From: Welwitschia mirabilis
Taxonomy: Eukaryota > Gnetophyta > Gnetopsida > Welwitschiales
NCBI GenBank assembly: GCA_051453625.1
Contig: JBOZIK010000001.1
Span: 231,715,586 to 231,759,592, forward strand
DNA length: 44,007 nucleotides
Direction: 5' to 3'
Numbering within the stretch: the first letter of the stretch is position 1; the number at the start of each line of letters is the position of its first letter. This document shows, one piece after another, positions 32,480-43,185 of the stretch. The notes beneath the pieces are model-generated. The model was not told where the DNA came from. It saw only the letters and a list, made by a program, of their open reading frames with translations, and ran no database searches. Made by a program: the position numbers and the translations under genes.

Positions 32480-34385
32480 ATAGCTATAAAGAAAAGGTTA
32501 TTCAGTTAGGCTAGTGTGAATGTTTGACTTTAGATGATAGATATAATTTGGAATCTATTGATGAATTTTACAAAAACTTAGGATTCGAAAAGAAAAATAA
32601 CTTGTTATGGATAATGTTTAAGGGGAAAATAATATCTATTACATAAGAAAAGATCAAAGAAATACTACATTTATTAACCAAAAGTAAATCCATTAAAGAC
32701 ACAAATAGAAAATAAGAAACCACTTTAAGTATGAATTTATTAGGGAGAGTTTCTATCTAAGGAAGCATACCTATGAGTAAGAATTTGGGATCTAATTTTT
32801 TTGTCATTTCGAGAACTATGACAAGTAACTAGGTTCTAATTCTTCATAAACAAAAGGATATTACTTTAACAAGCTTACATATGATAATACTTATTAAAGA
32901 TAAATATAACCAAATAAATGTAAACATTATAAAAGGGATATTTCTTAGTTTACTAAGGCATATTCCAAAAATGAGAAAGGTTGGAATATAAGCTTCTAGT
33001 ATAATTACACTAGGATTTCCATCTTTAATTGCTTAAATATTAAAAATAAAAACAATCTCATTTAGACTAAATAATTCCTATGTGTATTTCACTATTCCAA
33101 GGCTATCTAGATTCAAAGAAATAATTCTTTTAAAACTTAGAAGATAACATGGTCTAATTCTTGAGACATCTTAGTTAGATCCATGTGAGCCTTTCTTAAT
33201 CCCTATAATTTTAATATGATTATCAATTATTGTAAGTTTGGGTTAAAAAACTCCACTCAATTTACTTTTAAAGAACTCCAATCTACCCATCCATTGTAGC
33301 TTAGGCCATTTTTCAAGGCATTATAAGATGATAAATTTAATAGTATTTGTAGCATTTTAAACTCTACAAAGGATGAGACCCAAACATATCTTAGAATAAA
33401 AAATGATATGTTAGAATGCTAAAATTAAAAGTCAAAAATGAATTTCTAAAGCATCATATAGATTAGAAGGAAAAAAAGACTAAGATATTATAATAAGAAA
33501 TAAAAGAAGGAATATATTCATCTCTCAGAAGAATAAAAGAATATAAGTAGGAAATTGCAAAGGACATACAAGTAAATTAGTAAACTGGAAGTCATTCAAG
33601 AAGAGAGGAATAATTTAGATGTCTTCCTAGGAGATAAATTTTATATTTTTGTCTTCTTGCTATGGAATCTAGCCTCAACAAAAAAAATATGATGCTAAAT
33701 ATATAGAGAATTAATAAAAATTTATTACATTTATGCATAATAAAGGGCCTCTACCCTTAAATAAGGAATTTTTAGAGAAGATTCATAAAGATCTGAGAGG
33801 CATGAATGAAAAATACATGAAAATGTAGAAAAAATATTAAGAATATAGGCATAAGTGGGTTGAGATTCTAAAATTGATTGATTATTGTAATTTAATATTA
33901 AGGGCAGATAAATGAATTATGGATTAAATGATTGAATCATTAGAGCATATTACTCTAGAAATAAAATAAAGAGTATAAAAAGTAATCATCCTAATATAGG
34001 ACCATTCTGAAAGGGGTGCATAAGATAAAGATACATTTCCATCTTTAAATTTTGCTATTAAAATTGAAGGTAAAATAAAGATCATCATTTTAGATAATAT
34101 AAAATGGCCTTTTGTGGATCTAAAAAACGATGTGAAGTTTATATGCCAGAAATCCACTTAAGTTATTATTTAAATCTAGAAAAAGAAAAATATAAGCTTA
34201 GAAAACAAATTAGTTGTAGGCATGAGGATCTAGCAGTCCCTTGAAGCGTTGACTACTACCCCCAAATTTTATGATTCCATTAATAAATTTTAGAAATAAT
34301 TAGAAGATATGATTTACAAGAATTCTAGAAGATGTTCAAAGATAAATAAAGTTTTTGAAACTAATAGAAAGGATCTCATACTTTT
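32480..34385 (+). pseudogene. Retroelement ORF-1 / 'putative plant transposon protein'-like pseudogene
   Basis: A plus-strand frame with many stops reads LESIDEFYKNLGFEKK and NLLWIMFKGKIISIT (about 32550-32650). It continues with NLGSNFFVISRTM, LILHKQKDITLTSLHM and a NIIKGIFLSLLRHI block (about 32785-32960). This order is the signature of the plant family annotated as putative plant transposon protein / ATHILA ORF-1: an EFYANL-like block, a WxxFRGKxIxIT-like block, then a long hydrophobic-helical region. A coiled-coil-like tail (NEKYMKM, later SLEALTTTPKFYDSINKF, about 33800-34300) follows. It is a different, better preserved relative of the ORF at 6047-7920. The biochemical role is unknown. 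Confidence 0.55.
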
Positions 34386-34386
34386 A

Positions 34387-34556
34387 TGCTAATCAACTTA
34401 TACACACCATGGTCCCATGCCTAAGGATTTATGAATATCCTAATGGTATGCTTATCTATATATGCAAGCTCTTTATTAAAATAAAAAATAAGAGAAATAG
34501 AATTTATGTTTTGAAAATTTGATGCTCTTATTTCTTAGCACTCTTGTTTCCTAACA
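34387..34556 (+). repeat. Candidate copia LTR (3' part) ending CCTAACA
   Basis: The stretch has a TATATATGCAAGCTC promoter-like and polyadenylation-like region and ends in CA two bases before a PBS, as a 5' LTR should. The LTR start is uncertain; TGCTAATCAAC at 34387 is one possibility. No matching 3' LTR was found. Confidence 0.45.
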
Positions 34557-34558
34557 AG

Positions 34559-34571
34559 TGGTATTAAAGCC
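34559..34571 (+). other. Primer-binding site (tRNA-Met type)
   Basis: TGGTATTAAAGCC matches TGGTATCAGAGCC at 11 of 13 bases, with two transitions. The spacer to the LTR end is AG, as in the first copia element. Confidence 0.72.
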
Positions 34572-35880
34572 CTAAGGCTAGGGTTCTCAAGGCTATCTAC
34601 ATTATCAAACCTCTTTGAGCTTTTTGTGACCTCCATCTTTTTATTTTTTAAGCTACGTGCCTTCTTGCATGCTTTGCATATTCTTTGCAATATGTTAGAT
34701 TTATTTTGTAGTGTATTATATTTGGATTTGTAGTTTTCTAATCTATTTTACTTGTAGTGGTATTTGTGATATTCTTTATAATAAGTAGCATTTTCTACAA
34801 TCCTTAAAAGCTATGAATCATTTTCCATTTTCTATGAATCTGAAAAGTTCATCTTAAAAGTTTGATAGATCTATAACTTACAATACCAAATTTATGATTT
34901 TTATCTTTCTTTTGCTAAATTGTTTTGTAGGCTTTGAAATGGCAACCAAGAATTTAAAAAATCAAGTACATTTTATTGGGATGGATGGACTTTAACCTCA
35001 TTTGGCTAGAGTTCTACTCATCATCCTACTAAATCTATAGTTATAGCTACTTAAGCATCTAACTCCATCCTATCTTTGTCTTCTCTTATTTACAACGCAT
35101 GATTCCCTCTGCTGTACTATTCTAACTATACCTGCATCTAATGGCTTGTACTTGTACCCATATCACTATTTTAATTGCTATGTTCTTTCTCCTAAGGTAG
35201 TTGTGATCTTTACTATTATATTATTCTTTGCTTATACCATCAGAGCATGTACCCTTATAAAGTATTTTTCATTCCTTATTTTTGTGTAGTTCATGTCTAC
35301 CTACCTTGTGAATCGAGTGTGTCTATTCTACCAGCACTAGTGCCGCTCCTCTATTTTTTTCTTGTCATCTCTGCTAAAGTGATTGTAACTTGTCCACTGT
35401 GCCATGCTCCTCATCTGTGCTAAGTAGCTAACTACCTTCCTACTATTTTTTTCTACCTAGTCTAATCACGTGCTCTTATGCTTTTGCCATTTTATTAGCT
35501 GACTTACTTCTCCACAACATTGTTATTATACTATAGCCCTATCTCAAAGTGCTTGGATACCTTCTCAGTTTCATCTATGGCTTATCCCTATGTCTTTCTT
35601 ACTTAGTGTTTGCTTCTAAGTTGATGCTTTTCTTTTTGTCTAGTGTCTCCTACTCTTGACTCTGTTGGACATGATAATCCATTATGGGATGGTTCCTGTG
35701 GATCTTTTCTATCGACACCTTCCATTACCAAATCTTCTCATCATGTAACTAATCAGTCTCTTCCCATCTCTAATCAATTAAACTTCCACCATTACCAATT
35801 ACTCTCATGTGCCCACACTGCCTTTTTTTTTTTTTAACATGGGTTTGTATTATTGTAATAGTTTTTAATTATCCTATTAG
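34572..35880. other. Pyrimidine-rich leader region of the second copia element
   Basis: From about 34930 to 35840 the plus strand is unusually C/T-rich, with short frames rich in Ser, Thr, Pro and Leu. One open piece (35643-35837) reads VGHDNPLWDGSCGSFLSTPS. An ATG at 34939 (MATKNLKNQVHF) might start gag, but no gag domain follows. It ends in a T run (35821-35836). Confidence 0.35.
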
Positions 35881-35899
35881 AGGTTATAACTATCAATAG

Positions 35900-35962
35900 A
35901 ATATTGATGTAATGGTTAGGATCATTCTCTATTAAGATGGAGGTTCAAGGTTTAATTCTACA
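35900..35962 (+). mobile_element. tRNA-like sequence, probable SINE head or tRNA pseudogene
   Basis: TGATGTAATGG (about 35906) fits an RNA polymerase III A box and GGTTCAAGGTT (35942-35952) fits a B box, with 36 bases between their starts. The intervening GGTTAGGATCATTCTCT resembles tRNA-Glu/Gln genes. It does not fold into a complete cloverleaf by eye, so a functional tRNA is unlikely. Confidence 0.4.
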
Positions 35963-37080
35963 TGCTATAAAATTGATTTTTTCAAAAAAATTTATGTTGG
36001 CTCTTATTTATTTCTACATACATGCAAAATTGCTAACTAATTACTTATGCATCATCCTTATTTGTGCACATGCTTTACTTAGTCCTTAGCCCTAATTTGC
36101 ACACATAGGTAGTTTTTAATTTTTTTATCTTTTTTGAGTCGTGTTTTAGTGTTTTTTGAGTTTTTAGGCATTTTTACATTTATAAGTAACAAACTCAATT
36201 TTTTAAGTACTTTTTCATGCTTTTCAAGGTTTTTAGGCATTATTTGCTAATTGTGAGCCATTAACCTTGTTTTTTTTACCTTATCAAGTTAAGCTTATGA
36301 TGTAATGTAAGATTCACTTGACTTGATTTTTTCTCCCTAAGGTCTAGATTTTTACATACAACTTGATAATCAAGGGTATGTTAGGTGAATACTAGAGGCA
36401 TAGTGGTAGGGCCTACTTTTATTTCATCATCAAGTTAACAAATAGTTATAACTGTAAGAAAATTTTAAAACATAATAGGTCTAAGGTATAAGTAAGTCAT
36501 TAACATTACATGGTACTCTTTCTTAAGAGAGATATAAGTAAGATAATAAAAACTAACTGATGACTTGAATGCCCTACTAAGGTGATTGATATTTTTATCC
36601 TTTTATCACCTTGGGAGATAAGAATACCATCCATGGAAAGGATGTGATTACTACTTAGATTTAGAAGTTGACTCTAAAATTGACAAATCTATATTTTCAT
36701 TACCCAATAATCATATTAGGCTCCATTGCATTAAAATTTACCTCACTCGCATTAAGAACTTTTTAACAAAATGCTTATTTATTTTCATGTGCATAGGTTT
36801 TTCACTGTTTAGGTGGATATTCTTGGTTGTTGCATATTGTGATTTGGATATATTACTTAGATTTTTGGGATTGATTCCCTTTTGTTATGGCTATACCTCT
36901 TTGTTGTAACTTCTTTTTTTTGCTACATTATAACTTGGATAGATTACTTAAATTTCTGGATGAGAGGAAGATTATTTTTTATATAACTATACCATTGTCT
37001 TTAATTTTTTATTTTTTTTCTTCTTTTAGGTTTTGATGAGTTCTTTTTGTGTATTAGATTTATTGTTTTTCTAGTAGTAA
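35963..37080. other. T-rich stretch with a 90-bp tandem duplication
   Basis: No coding trace. Two diverged copies of a block of about 90 bases lie at 36831-36920 and 36921-37012. The first contains GGATATATTACTTAGATTT, the second GGATAGATTACTTAAATTT. The tail of a SINE, if present at 35900, would lie at the start of this stretch. Confidence 0.45.
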
Positions 37081-38233
37081 ATGTGAGTAAGATCATCCTA
37101 GAATTTAACATTACGTCATGACTTATCAAGCCTTCTCTTCTTAACATTTAGTATGACTACTTTATCAAAAGGAAAATTCTAGATTTTGTTAGATAGCTTC
37201 AAGTTCATATTGATTACGAGAATTATGACCAACCTTAGGATGATCTTACATGTTGATTAGAGTCAAGAGGATTGGAATGAGAACTTTATATCTACAATGT
37301 GCATTTATGGTTTTGATAAAGTGTTTTTTGAAAAAAACACATGTCCTCTTTAAAATTTAGATGTACAAGATGCATGACAAGACATTGATTACAAGCTCAT
37401 AGAGATAATGTGAAAATTAGTGCCCACTTTATGTAAAAAATTTTTTGATCAAAAAAAGTCTAGTTATATCAACTATTATACTTTGCACAATGTATTTTAT
37501 GTGAAACATGATCTCAAACTAATCAATCTTATTATAAGCATGAGTAAACTATATTATAAAAGGGGAAAGATGTATTAGCTCATAGCTTAAATGATAGTTA
37601 TTAAAGCAAAGGTTCCTAAGATAGACCCAACAAATAAAGTTTGCATTAATTACATCAACTTTGTTTGTTACTATTTGAAGGATCCATTCTTTATAGCTAA
37701 ATTCTACCTCTTCATGGAAGTAAGAAGCTAACTAATATAAACTTTAACATACTTAGTAAGGATCTTATTACTATAGAAGTGTAATTTAACTTCATAGGCT
37801 TCTTGTTCTCTGATGTGGCATTCAAAGTTTCTCATTCTCATGGATCTCCTCATCAACATAAGCAATCTTCCTGCAACTCTCATCTATCAAAGGCATTGCA
37901 TCATGATAAAAGTAAGGCTTCATAAAAATAGCTAACTAAGAAGCCTAATCAGACTCAATTGAATAAGAATCAAGTTCAACATACTGCTAATTCAAAAAAA
38001 ACCATCATCAATCCCCACGATGCGGAATATAATGTCATACTGCAAACTTCTGTTGGGTATCTTGGGACAAGATAAATCCACACTTAAGGCCAATGTAGTT
38101 ACTAGAAAATCTGAATCCCTTGATGATAAAAATTTTGAGTGAGATGCAGTTTTTGACAACTCTATATGTATGAGTGAGCACATATCTCATGATGAGATAT
38201 GGATTCTTGACATAGGTGTTACTCATCAGATGA
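37081..38233 (+). pseudogene. Copia gag-protease pseudogene (first copy)
   Basis: A decayed frame leads to VCYYLKDPFFIAKFYLF (about 37666-37715), a CCHC zinc knuckle of copia gag with the second Cys, His and last Cys lost. From 37930 on it matches 38817-39117. It ends with EHISHDEIWILDIGVTHQM (about 38177-38233), the copia protease motif in which the active-site DTG has become DIG. It is cut at 38233/38234 by a CACTA left end. It probably belongs to the element whose PBS is at 34559. Confidence 0.7.
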
Positions 38234-38716
38234 TACTACAAGAAAAATAGGCATTTAAAAACACCTTAATTATAGGGCTTTTTAAGCCATTCATTTTAAT
38301 AAACACGTTGAATAAAAATAATAATAATATTTTTAACATGTTTGTTTGAATAAACGCCTTAAAAAACCTTATCAATTATTTTTAAGGCGCTTAAAAAAAA
38401 GAGAGTTTTTATAATATTTGATTTTTATGGCATTTAATAGGACCAATGTCCTAAATGCTAGAATAGTTTCTAATGTTTGAAGGCATTTAATTGAGAAAAC
38501 GCCATAAAAGGCTTTATTGTCCCCACTACCGAAAACTAAAGAATCACGTTTTTCTTATTGTTCTCGCTGCCTTCTTGTTTTCTTGCCTTTTTGTTAAAAT
38601 ACAAAATATTTAGGGTTCTACCTGCCTGCCCTCTTGTTACCTTCTTGTTCAATGTAAATGCAAATGCAAATCCAAATCGAATGTTGCTTTCCTTTTCTTC
38701 CAGATTTTTGCGAAGA
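38234..38716 (+). mobile_element. Second CACTA element, left end only
   Basis: Begins TACTACAAGAAAAATAGGCA, a CACTA terminus with the first C changed to T. It then follows 13851-14249 (CTTAATTATAGGG, inverted AAGGC(A/G)(C/T)TT motifs) and 14951-15075 (GTAAATGCAAATGCAAAT, then a pyrimidine tract ending CCAG) without the gypsy integrase fragment between. It therefore shows the ancestral layout. It runs into an N-gap. The left flank TGA may be the target duplication, but no right end is available. Confidence 0.82.
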
Positions 38717-38816
38717 NNNNNNNNNNNNNNNNNNNNNNNNNNNNNNNNNNNNNNNNNNNNNNNNNNNNNNNNNNNNNNNNNNNNNNNNNNNNNNNNNNNN
38801 NNNNNNNNNNNNNNNN
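38717..38816. other. Assembly gap (100 N)
   Basis: Separates the CACTA left end from a second, diverged copy of the copia gag-protease junction. Confidence 0.95.
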
Positions 38817-40980
38817 CCAAATAAGAAGTTTAATTAGACTTAGCTAAACAAGAAGTAAGTTTAACATACTGCTACTTTAAAAGAAAAACAAATATTAATT
38901 CTGATGATATGAAAGCCAAGGTCATACCCTAGAGTTCTATTAGATATCTTGCAATAAGATTAAACATATACATAAGGTTGATGTAGTTACTGAAGAATAT
39001 TAATTTCTTAATGATGAAAATCTTGACTTAAGTGTAGTTTTTAACAATTGTGACTTTATAGATATGAGTAAATATGTACCTTATAATAAGACACAGATTC
39101 TTGACACAGGTGCTACTCATCACATGACTTATCGATGTGATTATTTTAATGACTTCATTAAAGTACTAAGTTTGGATCCTTTGGAAAATAAAAATCTAGT
39201 TATAGTGAAATGCTATGATTTAATTACCATTAACTTGATACCGCTCTCTCCATAGACTCTTTCTAGTGTTCTTTACATGTCTTATTTGAGATTGCATCTT
39301 CTATTGCTTTTCACTCTAATGTAAGAATATCTCTCAATCTCTATGATGAAGCACTTAGTGGAGATTTTTTAATTGCAATCAACAAATGGTTATGAAAGGA
39401 TACATGAATGAAAAGATTATTCATCTCTATATTTATGTCAAATAAATATAAGCACTTGCCTAGTTTCCCAAGATGAAATCTCTCCCTCACTACTATGGCA
39501 TTCTTGATTGGAATATCCTACTCTTCACATAATGAATGTAATGTATGAGACTGATCATTAGCTTGTTCTATTAATTCTATGGGATTTTTCTTAGTGTAAA
39601 GCATTTAGAATACATTAAACAACTAGATAATGATTTACATCAAGTAAGTAATGTATAGATTGAAAGCTTATGCTTATTCACAATGATTGATATAAGTCTA
39701 TGTTAGTTTATGCTCTCTAAGGCTTTTGTTATTTTATATCTTTTATTTATTACTATTCCTGAATGAGTTGAGTATATTTCATTAAGTTCAAATTTTATAT
39801 ATTAAGAATTTTCAAGAAGTTCAAAATTAAAGAGAAAAATTAAGCCAATTATGAGATTAAGAGTTTTCACTTCAATAATGGTGGTGAATATACACCTACT
39901 GAGTCTAAGGACTTTCTTGCTTATGAAGGAATTTATCATTTGAAAACATGCCCTAGGACACTTTAATAAAATCACATCACCTATTAATTTAATCATATAA
40001 TCATGGATATAACATGTTTCATGATGTATTTTAGTGGTTGTAAGGCCTTTTTTTAAGATGAAGTAGTGAAAACCACTATGCATCTTAATAACCACATTGG
40101 TTGATATATTAAAAAGGAGTATCTCTAGCTAGGAAGTGGTATAGATACAAGCCAAAGTTACACCACTTCTGTGTATTTTATTGCAACTACTACATCCATA
40201 TTTCATGCAAACATCATGATAAATTTGGAGTAAATCTCATATTGACATCTTTAGGAGATATTAAACCAACCAGAAGGATTATTAAGTTTATATTTTAGAT
40301 CATCATAAGATCATTATTTCCCATGATGTCATCTTTTTAGAGACTTCGAACAATGATTTTCAACTTGATCTTTTCAAGCTTCATCCTTCTTCTAATCTAG
40401 TAACCATGTTAGATGCTTAATATCCTATGGTTAAAAGGGGAGATATAGCCACTAGTTCTACTTTAGTTTCTTCTATTGGTATGACTTATTTGCAATTGAT
40501 AAGAATTAAGTAATTTCATGCTTTAAGAATACTTAATCATTATTCTAATAGCAATTTAGCAGGTTCTCTGATCAAAGAAGCTAGGACTATCCATAGACAA
40601 CATCACTACAGCTACTTACAATCTACTTTTTAAGATGTTTGTAATGATTAAAAGGATAGAACTAGAACTAGATATATCTCGCATATAATTCATGATGATG
40701 ATATTAAAAATCTTCATTTGATGATTTATGATAAATTAACTTCTTTAAAAGACATCATTCTACATAATCAATGGATCTAAACTAGGAAAGAAGAATAATA
40801 TGCTCTTGTAAATAATGGTAAATAAGAGTTGGTCCCTAAAATTAAGAAACTTATATAGTATGAAGTTATTACACTAGTATACTATTTGACCATAAAATAA
40901 GATATAGATATCCTTACAAAATCACTTAGTCAAGATAAGTTCTAGTATTTCTAATCCAAGATTGAATTGATAATGAGTTG
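38817..40980 (+). pseudogene. pol: Copia pol pseudogene: protease, integrase, RT start and RNase H end
   Basis: Domains in copia order: protease ILDTGATHHMT with an intact DTG (39097-39129, in an open piece 39064-39255); VLYMSYLRLHLLLL (about 39272); GAG-pre-integrase LWHS*LEYPTLH (about 39493-39530). Integrase core follows: FNNGGEYTPTESKDFLAYEG (about 39872-39935), where the second catalytic Asp is Asn. Then a DEVVKTTMHLNNHIG block (about 40060-40105) and the integrase C-terminus DHHKIIISHDVIFLETS (about 40298-40350). RT starts with NQWI*TRKEE*YALVNNG and ELVPKIKKL (40769-40855). Directly after comes DIDILTKSLSQDKF (about 40905-40945), normally at the far RNase H end. Reverse-transcriptase catalytic motifs are gone, so the copy is dead. 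The copy is distinct from 37081-38233. Confidence 0.85.
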
Positions 40981-42363
40981 AATCAAACTAATTTCTCTTT
41001 TATACATCAAGGGCTTCATTTGATTTACGAGTCTCTAATTGAAGTTATACCTAATCCTAATATTATGAAATGTGTGAGAAAAATATGGCCTAATATTATA
41101 GGACATGTAGTGCATGTTTTGGCTTAGCATTATAGAATGTATAACACACATAATAAGCCTATCTACCATGGGACATGTAGTAGTAAATTAACTAATTCTT
41201 TCACAAAGTGGTTTCCTTGTACAGCAACTCCCTTCCTAAGGTTTTATTATAGATCATTATTGTGATGCCAAATTGTATGTTTTTGATGGGGTATTTTGAG
41301 TAGTTTTATAAGACATTTATATAGGTTTAAGCGCAAAAGGATGATTAGTAAGAGTCAAAAGAAAATCCTAGAAATGCATAAATATCCATACATTTAAATG
41401 TATCTTATATTAATTCTACTAATTTACATTTTAATGAGGAATTAATGAGTGTTAAGGTAAATTTAATTGATGAAAGAACTCTCTTAACATGGTATTGTCT
41501 CCACCATCATCTAAATGGCATCTACAACAACCACTATTTTTAGTCCATATGACAAACTTCACTTAACTTATGTAATGTATCATGTTCTTTTCATGCATCA
41601 TTAGAGTTTTGGTTTTGCCTATTAGATTTGTTATTTTTAAGTCTATTATTGTAAATAATATTAGCTTTTTCCTTAACTTTGATCATCTTCATTACACTAA
41701 AAATTCTCATGACATGGAATCTAAGGACCAAAAATCTATCTGTTAGTTGCATAGAGGAATCTTCCTTGGTATTGGATTATGTCTCCTTTATTGAGGTGCT
41801 GCTACTTTACGACAAGACATTGGTTTAACTTTTTAATAGAAATATTTTTTAAGTTCTATATATTTATGTGCATATCTCTTATCATTTATGTTTCTCATGA
41901 TTTTATGATAGCTTTATTTATGATATAATTCATCAAGCATAACCTTTATCAAGGTTGAAATCATTAGTCTAGGATTTGCATTACATTTTATATTTCTTAG
42001 ATTAATCATTACATGTTTATCATATTCTATTCGATGCACTTAATATCCTAGGTTGGTTTTAGTTAAAACCATTTTCTTAATTAATCTAGATTATACATGA
42101 TCAATATTAGTAATAGAGATTTGGTGTTCAGATAAATATAGCATTTAGATTAGTTCGCATTTCGTTACATTGTGTTTATTTTCTTTTGTTGCACTTTTTA
42201 TACTTTATGAAAATTAATTCTTTTACTTCTTTCTTAGTGCCTTTGATGATTTATGATATTTGAGTCCACTCCCTTCTATATCAGTGCATTATGTTTATGC
42301 ATACATTTATNNNNNNNNNNTTTGATTAAAGACATAATTTTTACATAAATATGCACTACAACA
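40981..42363. other. AT-rich stretch, in part probably the 5' LTR of the following gypsy element
   Basis: No coding trace with support. The end CACTACAACA lies just before the tRNA-Asp PBS, so the last part should be LTR. Its start could not be fixed because no second LTR lies in the window. A 10-N gap is at 42311-42320. Confidence 0.4.
42311..42320. other. Assembly gap (10 N)
   Basis: Short placeholder gap in the presumed gypsy LTR. Confidence 0.95.
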
Positions 42364-42366
42364 TAT

Positions 42367-42384
42367 TGGCATCATTGCCAAAGA
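42367..42384 (+). other. Primer-binding site (tRNA-Asp type) of an Athila/Tat-like gypsy element
   Basis: TGGCATCATTGCCAAAGA corresponds to the plant gypsy site TGGCGCCGTTGCCGGGGA. Twelve of 18 bases match and all six changes are G-to-A or C-to-T. It follows an LTR-like end, ACAACA. Confidence 0.75.
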
Positions 42385-43185
42385 AGGATGCAAGGAGTAC
42401 AAGAATTTTCCTTACCTAAATACATGATTTGGATTTTGATTTAGGTATTTGTTTATGGTAGTATTGCATTTTTATTGTAAATATCATAGTTTTTCTTTCT
42501 TAATTTTTTTACATTTTTTGCTTTTTGTTCCACATTTTTTAAGCCTGTCATCCTATCTGTTATCTAGACAATAAGGTGGAATACAACCTAGGATTATAAT
42601 TTTTTAAGATTTTCCATAGTTTTTATTTTTTATCATAGAATAAATCGCTACCATTTCTTCTATCTCCAAATGATACAGGCAGACGATTATTAGTTTTTCT
42701 TTCTATTCTGTTTCTATTTTTTTTCTATTTTTAGTTTTTGTATTTTTTGTTTTTTTTGTAGTAGTCATCTAGGTAATTGTCTAAATAATGGTAGAGACAA
42801 CATTGTAGAAATTTCATTGAGCATGCAAGGACATAGTACACTCAGGAAGTATCAAAGTAAGTAAAGCCTAATTAAGGAAACTATTAGAGAAGGTTTTGTC
42901 AACATTGAACTTAGTCGAGGTGTCACACCCCAAGTATGTAAATAATTCCAAGAATTGAACAAAAAATGTCTTAGCTTTTATTATTTTAAAATTTAATTTT
43001 TTAAAAGAAATTAATAGTATAGAAATGAATCATTTTTTTTAAATATATTTTAAATACAATGCAAAGGCAAAAATAAGTAGCGTCAACCAACATCCAAACC
43101 ATGATAAAAACTCTTTATGCAAATATTTGACTTAAATATTTAATAGCCCATACAAAATGTGAAATCCAAAACCCTTTTAACTTGC
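42385..43185. other. Leader of the Athila/Tat-like element
   Basis: T-rich to about 42770, then a short ATG frame at 42790 (MVETTL). TGTCACACCCC at 42921 resembles the start of many plant LTRs, so a small insertion could begin here, but nothing confirms it. Confidence 0.4.

Noticed and set aside
37992-38226. Two overlapping 63-codon minus-strand frames
   Set aside because: Both lie opposite the copia protease remnant and have no homology I recognise.
38536-38824. Open frames on both strands through the 100-N gap
   Set aside because: Most of their codons are N. The real sequence there is CACTA leader.
39802-40095. 97-codon minus-strand open frame
   Set aside because: Opposite the copia integrase core, whose plus-strand motifs are clear.
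42921-42931. TGTCACACCCC as an LTR start
   Set aside because: The word is common at plant gypsy LTR starts, but no adjacent PPT or PBS and no second copy were found.
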